From: Amphiura filiformis
Lineage: Eukaryota > Echinodermata > Ophiuroidea > Amphilepidida > Amphiuridae
Reading direction: 5' to 3'
NCBI RefSeq assembly: GCF_039555335.1
Contig: NC_092635.1
Location: 52,574,755-52,638,754, forward strand
DNA: 64,000 bases
Shown here: piece by piece, positions 37,345 through 49,309 of the stretch
How the letters are laid out: every line of letters starts with the position of its first letter
Position numbering within the stretch: the first letter of the stretch is position 1
Program-made: the position numbers and the translations under genes
Notes under the pieces: model-generated
Told to the model about the DNA's origin: nothing
Database searches by the model: none
Seen by the model: only the letters and a program-made list of their open reading frames with translations

Positions 37345-37853
37345 TTATACAAGCGTGGACAAATTACTGGTGTTCAGGGTATCCCCGCTGCCAAGAGCAT
37401 AAAACATCGGTGTTTTGTCCACCATCTTTTCATCCGATCCATCAACGGAATCGTCCTGATTATGATATTTATCATGCTTATGTAAATCTCCATTAGCTGA
37501 CCCCACTATCAGACCGTTACCAGTCCAACCATTTTTAGCCGAACCATTAGCTAAACCACCATTAGCCAATCCACCATTAGCTAAACCACCATTAGGCAAT
37601 CCACCATTAATAAATCCACCATTGTTATTATTAACCATCGTAAGTGGTCCCGAATGATGGTCTGTTTGGCTAGGACTAGGAGTTGAAGGCTCGTAGGCAT
37701 TGAGTCCTTTGGCAACCCTTTTCTGCTCTTTTCTCCAAAGATGGGCACTCCGACTGAAGCACACTATTGTGAAAATGACTCCTAGAGCGATGAAACTCGA
37801 CGAGACGATGGCTGGGACGAGACGGAATTCGATTAGAAGGTACAAGCACAGGG
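37345..37853 (-). CDS. TMEM221-like coding exon 3
   Basis: Acceptor TAATTTACACAG on the reverse strand; phase 1 in. Encodes the end of TM3, TM4, a basic juxtamembrane stretch, three perfect NGGLA repeats (GGLANGGLANGGLANG) within a Gly/Asn-rich tract, a charged segment (KHDKYHNQDDSVDGSDEK) and the C-terminus NTSNLSTLV. Stop TAA is at 37347-37345. Confidence 0.9.
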
Positions 37854-40800
37854 CTGTGTAAATTAGAAAAAGTTAAATTACATTTTAATTAGTCTTTGAT
37901 CAAAATACTTTATAATACAACACTCCCACTCTTTGATGTTAACCCTATGAGAACTACCTGCCTATTGGTCAAAAAGGAGTTTTCATTATCAATTGGACCA
38001 ATCAGCAACATTGTTAGAATAATTTCACTACGCAAAAAAAATGGAAAATGGAGGGTGAATTATTTGCAAAACTCCATTCTGATTGGTGATTAAAATGAAG
38101 ATATCATGTAATTGACCAATCAGAGGCAATGTTAGATCGGCAGGTATGCTCAGGGGGTTGAGGCAAGACGAAAAAAACAGCGAACCAAATATAAAGGAAT
38201 TTACATTATGGGTTGTCACTTGAATTCCAAAGGGTATATCTGTCAGCAGAAGAGCGTAAGTAATTTGTTAGTTTGTATTTTGATGAGCCTCATTAGCCAA
38301 CAGCACAATGACCGAACAAGTTCAATTGAATTTTTGAATAGCGTGTGAAATAATGAAGAACGATAGACAGTAAGGTATTCCTTCTTGTGTCAAACCATGT
38401 AAATAGTAGATACAGTGTCTACTCACTATTCCAGAAAAAATACAGCTTTTTTTGGACAAAAAATATATATTATCTAGTTTTGCTAAATGAAACATACCTA
38501 AATCATAATCCTTTATTAGTAACTTAGTTCTAACCGGCAATAAAAGTAAAATTTGAATAGTTTTGCAATTTCAAGGGAAATTGGCCAAAAACATGCAATT
38601 TTGCATGATTTCTGACAATTTCAGTCACAAAATCTAAAGACTTGGAGCATTCTAAGCAAGTCTAAGCATTCAAAATTTGTAGTCTAGGCTGTGAGTTTGC
38701 TCAAAAATTTTATATTTTATGTTAAATTTGATAATTGATTATAAAAAGATACAAGAAAATGTGTTTTCCAAAAATTAGACTGCATAACTTGAAATTAGTC
38801 TTTGAACAAGTATTTGGGCTTGATTGTCACAGCTACGAAAAACATCCTAAAACGCATGTTTTTGGCCCTTATTTCCAAAAATTGGCCAAATATTAAAATT
38901 TTGACTTTTATTGCCAGCTAGAACTAAGTAAAGGATTAGGATTAAGCTACATGTATGTATATTTGGGCAAAAAAGACTATTTGTTTAATCCCAATAAATT
39001 AGTGCTGTATTTTTCTGGAATAGCTAGTACTACATGTATTTCCATGGTGCGGTTAGGAAATTATAAAAAAAAACACGATTTTCTTATTGGTTTCATGAGC
39101 ACTTAAAAACAATATTTCACACCATGGCAGCGGCTGCTCATGTCGTGACATTACTAAGTTACAATAATTTGTGTATTTGTAAATCGAGAACACTATTTCA
39201 ATATCTTGTCGGTTTTCTATTACAATACCTGATATTTTATATACGAGATAACGAGAAGCAAATTTCTTGAATTACAACACATGAAAGCCATTCAGCAAAT
39301 TGTGTTGATCGAGTATCAGATACGTGATGATGAGCCGGATACGTGATAATAGGGACTGTCATCAATAATTCTGACATATATATCTGTTACCTCATTAACG
39401 AGATAATTGGAATTTTCTTTGCACTATAGAAATATGTTATGATGAATGACCGATTATATTTATAAGCCTACAAGGATCGGAAAAATGGAAGAGGTTGTCT
39501 TCAAACAATATCTGTATGATTTCTGGCAAATTCAGATCTCTTTCAATAAAATGAAAAAAAAAAAAAAAAAAAAGAGACAGGCTGAATCATGATTGGTACT
39601 CTGCAGTTTCCAGTGATTATGAATAAAACTATCACATCAAAATGCAACCGGGCTACCTTTATAGATGATTGTTAAAATGTCATAAAACTAGAAATCATGG
39701 GCATTTGAAGATGATTCAATGTTGCAATTTAAAAAAGCAGGCTTGTCAATTAACATCAAAAACTGATGGGTACCAATTATTTTGATACAGCCTGTATATT
39801 AATTTGATCCACACACATTAACAAAAGTTGGTAAACAAAACATACAAGCAATTCCACCACACACATCACCAAGAAATTTCACTTTAAAGTAGAAAAGGTT
39901 CTTTTTCAGATCCATGTAAAATGTTACTCACTCAGAAATATTTCAATTCTTATTAGCAATATTGCTGCTGTGGTGTTTCCAGATGTTTAATGAAACGGCA
40001 ATTCTGTTTCAAAACTCCTTGGTTGCCGCTTATTGATCGTGTAGCTCTAAGGCCTATATATAATTTGTAAGCCCCCTCGTCTTTGTTCATAGCGCAATAG
40101 AGTGATCAAGATTCCTGATATATACGATTTGAAATATTCTTGAGTGAGTTCCAATTTACTTAGATCTGAAAAAGAACCCGTTCTACTTGAATATAAACTA
40201 TGAACGATCCTGATTAATTTGTTTTTGAAATTGTTTTCAAGATGAAATTTCACTCTCTCAGAAATTTCGCTGGATTCTTACCGGATAAAAATACAGGTAT
40301 TGCAGCAAAGAAAGCACTGATGACAACAAAACGAGCTCCAGATGTGTTAGAAAGAAACTTGTACGCCCTAAAAAAAGGAAAATTGTATGTTCGTGAGTAT
40401 ATATATTTACCATATTACACACAATACGGGTGACTTTTGATCAATTATCGTGACATAAGAGAGAATAGCCGGAAATGATCTTATTTAATATTGGCATGCC
40501 AACACTTACAGGGTGTTTATTTGTTTGTTTTGCTTTGTGTGTTGGCACATTTTTTGTCAAAAAGTTGACTTTTAATATTTGCGTATCCCCCGGCCTACGA
40601 ATTGCCATTTTGGTGGTACAACAATAACATTTTGGTGAAGCAACAATTGCCCTGTGCATCTCCCTTTTTATCCCCAAAAGACTGTGTTTTGGGGCCAAAA
40701 TAGGGTAAAATGACAAAATTCTTAGCGCTTCGCAGGCACTGTCTCATCAAATACCAAAATTTTGCCTTCATTTTGGCCTAAGATAATCTCAATTGGAATT

Positions 40801-42356
40801 ATTTCGTGCGCTTCATGCGCAAATGTTCCAGTAAAATCGGCAACAAATACTAGTATGCCCCCCCCCCCTAAATTTATTGCTTCCACTGCCACAATGCCTA
40901 AAGATAAAACGTTTTTGACCCAACACCTGCATGTACTTCTGAATCTCTGATGAATGGGATTCAATACATACAGAGAAAAAAATAATAATAATGGTTTAGG
41001 TTTGAATATTATCACATCAAGGAAATCACATCAAGAATGATTCTCAGTTTGCATTTGTGATAAATAACAATACGTGCAGGTGTTTTACGACAAATCGGGG
41101 TTTAGGACAAGAAGGCCCTATCTGCAATAGCTGCCAGCTGTCATATTTTCAGATCGTGTACAGTATAGAATGCAGAAATTGTCAGATGGTAATAGAGCAG
41201 CTATTGCAGATAAGGCCTTCTGGTTCTATAAATCCCCCTAAAATGACTGTCCTTGAATGTGTTCGAATGCTCATGGATACATATTGCGGCATAAAAATCG
41301 ATCAAACATGGTCAAAAGTACTTTTCAAATTTGCACAGCACTTATGGTAAAAATGGAAACCTCTTTAAACTGTTCAATTAAAAGTTGATGGACAAATTCA
41401 AGTTGCTGAAAACTAAATTGAGCAAATTTGCATAATTGCTAACTGTCTATTCAAATATGCAAATTAGAGGACCGTTATATTATGGACCTAATTCATTAGA
41501 AGTCGTCAGGAACACTTTTGCTTTTGTAAGAATAGATAATACAATTGTGATGAAGAGGTTTATTCAATTAAAAATTAGTAAGATTTTGAAGGAAATTAAT
41601 ATTTATGTATAATGTTCTTTTATTTTTTCATTTTCACTATTCATATTTTTGACATAAAATGTATTAAACTGTATTTACAAACAAAATGGAAAGAAATTGT
41701 TTTACTGTATAGACATCAAGTGGAAAAGAATAGCCCATAACATAACCACGTTCCCATCATGTTACTGATCAATTTTGATAATAGACGTAAAGATTACTGA
41801 CACCAAATTACCTGTATGTGCATTTGTGTCGTAAAGGGCTATACACTACAATTTGTTAAGGGCTCTTTGGACCGCATCACGTTAAATGGATAGGATATTG
41901 ATTATGCTGGTGACATTGAATGCATTATTACCTTTCTTCTCCTTGTGGTAGTTTCATCATCTTAGCAGCAAAGTAACATTGTATTGTACAAACCACCATA
42001 CAACAAAAGTTTAACATCACACAAAAACTGGCTAGAACCATGGCAGAATCCAACATACTATCATAACGTTCTTCATCCAATTTAGTCACACTTTTCGAAA
42101 AGTTTTGAAATTCGTCCTGCTTAAAATCCAATCTCACTATAAGTATCACGGCTAAAATGGATTGAAGTAAGGACAAGATTGACAACACTCCAAGAGCTGC
42201 TATAGTTTTATCAATTCCAGTTTCTCTGCCCATAAAAGTCAACCTGGATATACTTCCAGGACTGCTAGGTCCTCGTTCAAACATGTTGGCTGTGCTTACA
42301 AAGCTTAGAGTTTGCACACCCGGTGACTTAAGCAGAGGTTGATCGCTAATAGACAT
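37345..42356 (-). CDS. Four-transmembrane protein, TMEM221/Jiraiya-like (3 coding exons)
   Basis: Assembled as complement(join(37345-37853, 40282-40367, 41932-42356)), 1020 nt, 339 residues plus stop. Phases match (2, then 1) and all introns are GT/AG. Predicted helices: about 51-74 (IAALGVLSILSLL), 104-131 (MLNFCCMVVCTIQCYFAA), 153-176 (FVVISAFFAAIPVFL) and 184-204 (VSSSFIALGVIFTIV). The first extracellular loop is about 30 residues and the N- and C-termini are cytosolic. Spacing, a loop-poor TM3-TM4 turn (LYLLIEFRLVPAIV) and a basic post-TM4 segment (HLWRKEQKR) resemble vertebrate TMEM221. Its Xenopus form, Jiraiya, dampens BMP signalling. The family name rests on remembered topology and motifs; a claudin/MARVEL-type relative is the alternative. 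The C-terminal tail (about 135 residues) is low complexity and ends STLV, a possible class I PDZ ligand. Confidence 0.8.
38427..39024. repeat. Large palindromic element in TMEM221-like intron 2
   Basis: Ends ATTCCAGAAAAAATACAGC and GCTGTATTTTTCTGGAAT. Inner arms AACTTAGTTCTAACCGGCAA and TTGCCAGCTAGAACTAAGT, with the centre near 38725. Related sequence occurs at 14640-14700 and about 15755-15790. Confidence 0.8.
39880..40200. repeat. Inverted repeat next to TMEM221-like exon 2
   Basis: AAGTAGAAAAGGTTCTTTTTC near 39889 is mirrored by GAAAAAGAACCCGTTCTACTT near 40166. The right arm ends about 80 bp from the donor side of exon 2. Decayed; family unknown. Confidence 0.55.
40282..40367 (-). CDS. 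TMEM221-like coding exon 2
   Basis: 86 nt, too short for a simple ORF scan. Acceptor TTTTTTTAG and donor GTAAGA on the reverse strand; phase 2 in, phase 1 out. Encodes AYKFLSNTSGARFVVISAFF and AAIPVFLS, which is TM3. Phase agreement with both neighbours and the hydrophobic profile make this secure. Confidence 0.85.
41932..42356 (-). CDS. TMEM221-like coding exon 1
   Basis: The ATG (complement of 42354-42356) starts MSISDQPLLKSPGVQ. The exon encodes a cytosolic N-terminus of about 50 residues, TM1, the first loop with an NFS sequon, and TM2. It ends in phase 2 at the donor GTAATA (reverse strand, 41931). CACCAG five bases before the start could be an acceptor, so leader exons upstream are possible. 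Confidence 0.85.
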
Positions 42357-45300
42357 CGCACTCTGGTGATTTTGATGATAAATATTACGTTAAACCCACA
42401 CAAAGCAGTAGGTGGGGAAGTTTTAGGGTAATATTCACCCGTGCTATCTTCAGTAGACAGCAATTATTGGTGAATTCGCTTAACAAGCGTTGAAGCGTGA
42501 TTCCGTATATAAGTGTATCTTCCCTTGAAGACCTTTATGAAGAGAGGGTGACTACAAGGTCATTTACATGGCTATTTCCGATGGCTATCTCTTGACAGAA
42601 TGACCAACTCCAAAACATCTGCATGTCCAATCGTCTCGAAGATTTAAAGAAACGACATCCGCGCATGAAGCTCTAGTCGGTAATCAAATTTAATAATCGT
42701 TACATGCAGACGAAACCGTAGCTTACTAGTCTCAGCTTCAAACACAAGGCATATAATATTACGTTCGTTCAGCTGTTGCTCCAACCAAGTCTGTCACTTT
42801 ATGTAGACGTTTGTAAAATGTAACGAACCATATACCAGTAACAAACAAAGTTGATGGGATATGATTGAAAATCGCAATAATTGTGCAAAATATTATGATG
42901 ATCCTGTTAATGTTTCCTGCTAGCGTATACTGTCCATTCAAAAACAGCAACTGGTTCTTGACAACTGCGTATTGATTCCGAAGATTGATTCAAAAAATTT
43001 AGGGTACTTAACAATATATTGTTTGTGCTGTAATTACGGGTCTAGCTAATTCAATGCCCTCTTAACGTTCACTGTCACTTTTTGTTGCTTTTGTTGCATT
43101 CGGTTCTCGCATCATTACCCATCTGTGAACATGGTGAAGTCACCTGCTGTGTGTCCTGTGGAAGAGGTTATACCAAGTAGGAAAGTCCCTTACAGTGTCC
43201 TGTGGAAGAGTTTGTGGGGGAATAAAAAATAAGTTATAGTAATTTAGTATGTCACTCAAAAATGAAGAAAAGGCAACACAGTAACAAAATTATGATGTTA
43301 AGTGCACTTGACAATATGGATTGACAACATTATACTTGTCATACTTGTATAGGTTACAAGAACTCAAGTCTTTTGATATGTCTGCCTACATTTGTTGTTG
43401 TTTTTTTCCCCCAAAGAGTTCATCTCCGCTCTGGTAGGCTATATCATGTAAGATAACTATTCTGTATTATTTGGTGTGCGCATCCCGGTGTACGTACATT
43501 TGACAACAGGAGATATTTTAAGATAGCTCGTGCATGTTATCTTGTTACATCAGAAAGACGGTTTAAAAACAAAACATTGGTTAAAAGTTAAAAATGAATT
43601 TAAAGTAGATTTAATAACGAATACTTGTTGAACGAATTCCAATAATATTATAGTGGGCTACGTCGAATACTTAATGGACTTGTTATTCAATCTTCATGTA
43701 TATTATTTCCAGTTGTTACTTCTATAACGAATACCTCTGACATAAAAATTATAATATACCCCCCCAAAAAAAAAAACATTCGACATCAAATATAATTGAA
43801 TTTCAGTCAACAAAACATCGGTCAAAATTTAAAACAATGAATTGAAATAGATTTAATAATAATTGAACGATATATTCTATGTCGAATATTTGAAGTATAA
43901 TGGTTTTAGAAGACGGATTGGTCATCAGTCTTTTTCCCCAAACTCACCAAATAGTCGCTAGGCCTATAGGTCCATATATTTTACAGTATTTTGATTGCAA
44001 TATTTTTTGCAATTTCATGCTGGTTGGTTGGCATCCATGTTGCCAGAATTTAAGCCAGAAATTAAAAAATGTACGTACTTTTTTTCAGTATACGTCATGC
44101 CCTGTTTTTAGTTTCTGCTTCTACTGCATTTAAAAATATCTGTTACTGGCTCAATGTACTATTTGAACAATAAATAGAGTCATAAAAATACGTCAAATGG
44201 AATACAAACATTATTAATAATGGGATGTGTAAGATATATTATACTTAACTAAGCAATCATGGTCTGTAAAAGGAGCGGCGACTGCAGCTGCGTTTTTAAG
44301 CTTTTTTTGAAGGCACACTAATTGCGTTTAGTTTTTAGAATATATTTAATACAAAAAATTATTTAACATGTTTAATGTGGCATACTATGCCTAAGCAGAA
44401 ACGGTACGGGTCCTAGAGCATGAAGATTTTTTTCAGGCAACTTATCATATAATCACAAAATGACTATACTTTTTATGCCAAGATGTACCGACCACCAATC
44501 CGCGGGAATCACAGTCCTCCCTCCTTTTGCTTTACTCTAAAGACTATGTTATTGTCATCTTATATATTAAACATTTTACTGCATCAATAAAATTATAAAG
44601 GCCTTGTAGATAGGCTATAACAAAACAATATCTCCAACTGTTGATTCAATCTATATCCATCTCAGCTCAAGTAAGAATGCGATGTCTGCACATCCATCAT
44701 AGCAGCCACAATTAAGGGTGCATAAATTCCACACTGTCCCACTAACTCCTACCTATAAACATGAATTACCACCGACCTACATTGCACAACCATGTTTTCC
44801 AATCATGCCTGAGCACTCCCTTTTAAAGGTTTTTTTATCATGACTGTGATGTGTATGAACATGATGAAATTGTAAATACAGGCCGTATCAAAATGATTGG
44901 TACCCAATAATGTTGATGTTTATTGAATTTTGATGATGTGTATGTTAGGCTCATCCATTATGAAAAACTTATCACTTTGATATAGTTTGTATAATTTAAT
45001 AACATGGGATTGTCATCATAAACAATCGGAACTTTTTCGTCGACCGGGACAGGGTCGTTGGCCGCATCTGACCAGGCCTCAGGGCCGTAAAGAGTAAGGT
45101 CGAAAATATCCGGTCGGCCAAAATCAGCTTTTGTGTCCAAATTGATATGATGTTATGAAGAAATAGGCCTACATATGAAATAGCATAAAGGCCACGCTAT
45201 AGTTTATTAATATAATCATATTTTGAAATAAAAGAGTAAAAGGATTATTTTAGAGGCTTGGATTAAGCTCATCAGATTACGATTGATGCTAACACTTCAA
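42357..45300. other. Non-coding stretch upstream of the TMEM221-like gene
   Basis: AT-rich. GTGTCCTGTGGAAGAG is directly repeated near 43155 and 43195. Two related AT-rich segments containing AAAACAT(T/C)GGT and AGATTTAATAA lie near 43575 and 43808. The promoter of the TMEM221-like gene or its leader exon(s) may lie here; no clear core promoter was recognised. Confidence 0.45.
44958..45140 (-). other. Unassigned ORF with coding-like composition
   Basis: The reverse-strand frame reads KADFGRPDIFDLTLYGPEAW and DPVPVDEKVPIVYDDNP. It is less AT-rich than its surroundings and has a protein-like acidic/Pro mix. A stop lies just upstream in frame, and I find no convincing acceptor/donor pair. A second open frame at 45314-45570 (reverse) ends at a possible GTATAG donor but does not join it in phase. 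No family recognised; it may be an exon or an old transposon piece. Confidence 0.25.
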
Positions 45301-46006
45301 GTATTAATTAATACTATACCTAACCGGATTAAGCATAAAAATGGAATTCCAGTATAAAAGTTTTTTATCTAAATCAGAGTCTCCTTCTATGGATATAATA
45401 GAGCTTGGACCTTTAATTAATAACCGTGTTAACGTATTACTATAATCAAGGTCCCTGCATGGCCTGATATTAAGACTAGATAAGAGTAAATAGAAGAGAG
45501 CGTTGTCTGCAACTGCAACCGAAATAAATTGCAATAAGTGATCATACTTCCTCGAATTTCTGATTATGATGTTAGAATAGAAGATGCATATAAAGAAGAT
45601 AATAGAAGATTTTTTCAAAAAAAAAAAAAAAAACACTTCCAACCCTGGAAATCAAATAGAATGTCACTATTCTCAACCAGCGTCCATCTAAGGGACTCAC
45701 CATTAGATATCAAGGGGGGGGGGGGGTAGTTGGGGTCGTGACAATTTTTTAGCACCTTGGTGAAACATTTTTTCTCACTCCTCATATCCTCGTGATATAT
45801 TTTTTTTACTCCTCGGTGAGACTTTTTTAATCGTAAAGTTCTCTCCGTTTTTGGATTCATGAAACAAATTCTATTAAAGGAGTATTTCGTGATCCTAACA
45901 TCCTCTATTTATGTCATTTTTCATTAGATATCCACGAAAAAAAGTTATTCCCAAAATTTCAGTTGATTCCGATTTTGCGTTCGCGAGTTATGCATGATTA
46001 TGTGTA

Positions 46007-47386
46007 CTAGCGGGATACCCGCGCTTCGCGCGGGTCCCCGCTAGATGAGTAAATGGGAGCGTTCACTATAACAGGAAGAAATACTGAACAGGTAGAATCA
46101 TTATTTTCTAAATCTGTTCTTTCTTACATTTCCTTTTAACATCTTTTTTTTTATTTGCTGCTTGTGATTTCCCGTTTCCATGTTTTTTACTTAATTCTGT
46201 TCTCATTATTTTAGCTTCTCTTTTTCTTACAATTAGTTTCTTTCCTTTTTTGTTTCGTTCCCGTTTCATTTAGTTACTTTAACCCGTTGGCCTAATTACT
46301 CGTACCTTTATGTCCCCATTTTAATTTTCTTTTTCTTTATAGTACCGCTTCATGTTGTTTATACAACACGCATCTTTTCCCGTATTTATTACGTCCTCTC
46401 ATAGCGTCTCTGGTCTCTGGCTCGCAAGTCGTGTGGCTCTGCGCCGTTTACGCGCGCATTTGCGCAATGCGCATTACGCACGCGGCGCCGACGCGCTGCC
46501 GGCCAGCTGCAGTGACGCGTAGGCTGGTAACCGATTTTCATAACAAAACCCGTTTTTACCCATATTTTCACTGTTTTTGCAGCCAATTCTTGATCATTTT
46601 CAACCAAATTTTCGCATAACCGTCTCGGTAAGTGTCTCGATTTCCCGTATGAATTTGGCGACATTTGGATCGAAACTGACGGAGCCTTTATACACTATAC
46701 ATAGATATTACATTTCCTTTTGGAGCCGGATGATGGTATCGATTTATATCGATCTTTTAGCAATTTGGCGCGAAGCTCAAATTGGTCTAGCTGGGCGTTG
46801 GTCTGGTCAGTGATCGTTGCCAGCTCGGCCAGTGCGGACAGTAAATTTGTCAATTTATGTTTTAACGTTTTAAGGTTTTGTCTTTATATATGTAGATATA
46901 ACAGTGTCAAGTCTGCAAAAAAGGGCTTGTGAGGAAGAGGAAGGGTCATGTCAGGTCAAGTTTCAAGAGTCAAGCATGACATCCTTAATTTGTTTCTAGC
47001 AGGCAGGCAGGAACATATTGTAGTATTTTTAAAGGAAAGCTTAAGGTAAGATAATATATTTTATTATTTCCAGTGAAGTCAATAGACTTTATATTGAGGT
47101 TTGCAGTTCTTTTGAGGTACGTGCCTAAGTAAGTAGGTAGGTATGGTGGTGGGCCTCTCGGGCCTACGCGCTTCTTTTAGCATTATTCGCCCTTAGTAGG
47201 GCGGAGTGTCCGTCCGTACTCACAGCTGACGAGCGATATTCCCCTGTTTGAGAAACTGTGTTTGTCATGTTTGTCAAAAACCAGAAGCAGGCGCAATAGG
47301 AAATTGTTTATTTCCGATTGAGCTTGCGAATTAGGAAATAACATAGATAGATACATACATACAACATTCCCCTATTTATAGTAAGA
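46007..47386 (-). mobile_element. Non-autonomous Helitron, copy 1
   Basis: Read on the - strand it starts TCTTACTATAAATAGGGGAA at 47386 and ends with a GC-rich hairpin (ACCCGCGCGAAGCGCGGGTA) followed by CCCGCTAG at 46007. This is the Helitron pattern 5'-TC...hairpin...CTAG-3'. It carries about 640 bp of extra sequence (roughly 46700-47340) not found in the other three copies. No Rep/helicase ORF, so it depends on a helper. Confidence 0.85.
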
Positions 47387-48341
47387 CTAGCGGGACACCC
47401 GCGCTACGCGCGGGTCCCCGCTAGGTGAGTAAATGGGAGCGTTCACTAAAACGGGAGGAATTACTGAACAGGTAGAATCATTGAAAAGGTAAATTTCATT
47501 TATCTGAGTCTGACCCTCGTTAAGCCTAAGTTTCCATTTTAGCTTCTTTCTTTCTTTTTAGTTTCTTCTACATGGGCCAATTTTGTTCCATTTTTTAAAA
47601 ACATTTTGCTGCTAAGCTTGCAAATTTCCGTTACCATGTTTTTTATTTACTCAATCCGTTCCCATTATTTTCTAAATCTGTCCTTTCTTACATTTCCCTG
47701 TTGACTTCATTTTTATTTGCTGCTTAGCTTGTGATTTCCCGTTTTCATGTTATTTATTTAGTTCTGTCCTCAGTTTAATAGCTTTTTTATTTAAATCATC
47801 TAATTTTATTAGATTTTATTATTCTTTCCTTCTTTAGCCTATTTTATTCCGTTTTCATTTTCTTACTGTGACTAACTATAGGCTAACCCACATACTCGTA
47901 GGCCTACCTGTTTGTCCTCATTTTGTTTTCTTTTTTAATTACAGTAGGCCTACCTCTTCATGTTGTTTGTACTTTTTAACACACATCTTTTCCCCGTATT
48001 TATTATACGCGCGACATGGCGTAGTGCTGCGTTACCTGCGCGCTATCGCCAGCTACGCGAGCGGTTTGGCATTAGATACGCCCGTACGACGCGCACGGGC
48101 TAGCTTGACAACTGACTCCCTTTTTTTGTTTACCCAGCATAGCAACGTACCACATTTTCACTGATTTTGAGGCCAATTCTTGACCGTTTTCAACCAAATA
48201 AAGTTTAAACACGTTCCCGTATATTCATCGATCTCCCGTATGAATTTGGCGACATTTGGATCGAAACTGACGGAGCCTTTCCATGATACATAGATACATA
48301 GATACATACATAGATACAACATTCCCCTATTTATAGTAAGA
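47387..48341 (-). mobile_element. Non-autonomous Helitron, copy 2
   Basis: 955 bp. CTAG at 47387-47390 abuts the TC of copy 1 directly. It has the same hairpin (with GCGCGTAGCGCG instead of GCGCGAAGCGCG), the subterminal GAGTAAATGGGAGCGTTCAC and the 5' region with ATCTATGTATC repeats. Very close to copy 3 by eye. Confidence 0.85.
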
Positions 48342-49309
48342 CTAGCGGGACACCCGCGCTACGCGCGGGTCCCCGCTAGGTGAGTAAATGGGAGCGTTCA
48401 CTAAAACGGGAGGAATTACTGAACAGGTAGAATCATTGAAAAGGTAAATTTCATTTATCTGAGTCTGACCCTCGTTAAGCCTAAGTTTCCACTTTAGTTT
48501 CTTTCTTTCTTTTTAGTTTCTTCTACATGGGCCAATTTTGTTCCATTTTTTAAAAACATTTTGCTGCTAAGCTTGCAAATTTCCGTTACCATGTTTTTTA
48601 TTTACTCAATCCCGTTCCCATTATTTTCTAAATCTGTCCTTTCTTACATTTCCCCGTTGACTTTTTTTTATTTGCTGCTTAGCTTGTGATTTCCCGTTTT
48701 CATGTTATTTATTTTGATTTTATTAGATTTTATTTTTCTTTCCTCTTTAGCCTATTTTATTCCTGTTTTCATTTTCTTACTGTGACTAACTATAGGCTAA
48801 CCCACATACTCGTAGGCCTACCTGTTTGTCCTCATTTTGTTTTCTTTTTTAATTACAGTAGGCCTACCTCTTCATGTTGTTTGTACTTTTTAACACACAT
48901 CTTTTCCCCGTATTTATTACGCACGGTCGGTCGTTCACCCGTATTATCATTTATTGCGCGACTCTGCGTCGTTTACGCGCGACATGGCGTAGTGCTGCGT
49001 TACCCGCGCGCTATCACTGCAGCTACGCGAGCGGCTTGGATTAGATACGCCCGTACGACGCGCACGGGCAGCTTGACAACTGACTCCTTTTTGTTTACCC
49101 AGCATAGCAACGTACCACATTTTCACTGATTTTGAGGCCAATTCTTGACCGTTTTCAACCAAATAAAGTTTAAACACGTTCCCGTATATTCATCGATCTC
49201 CCGTATGAATTTGGCGACATTTGGATCGAAACTGACGGAGCCTTTATAGCATACATAGATAGATACATAGATACATAGATACATACAACATTCCCTATTT
49301 ATAGTAAGA
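48342..49309 (-). mobile_element. Non-autonomous Helitron, copy 3
   Basis: 968 bp, joined head to tail to copy 2. It contains an extra segment around 48921-48977 (GGTCGGTCGTTCACCC) absent from copy 2 and lacks some of copy 2's T-rich sequence. The 147-codon ORF across it also appears in pieces in copy 2, but it is low complexity and not a known protein. Confidence 0.85.

Noticed and set aside
40722..41015. 97-codon - strand ORF in TMEM221-like intron 1
   Set aside because: It contains a poly-G/C-encoded Gly run and no helix or splice fit; the 86-nt exon at 40282-40367 supplies the needed TM3 with correct phases.
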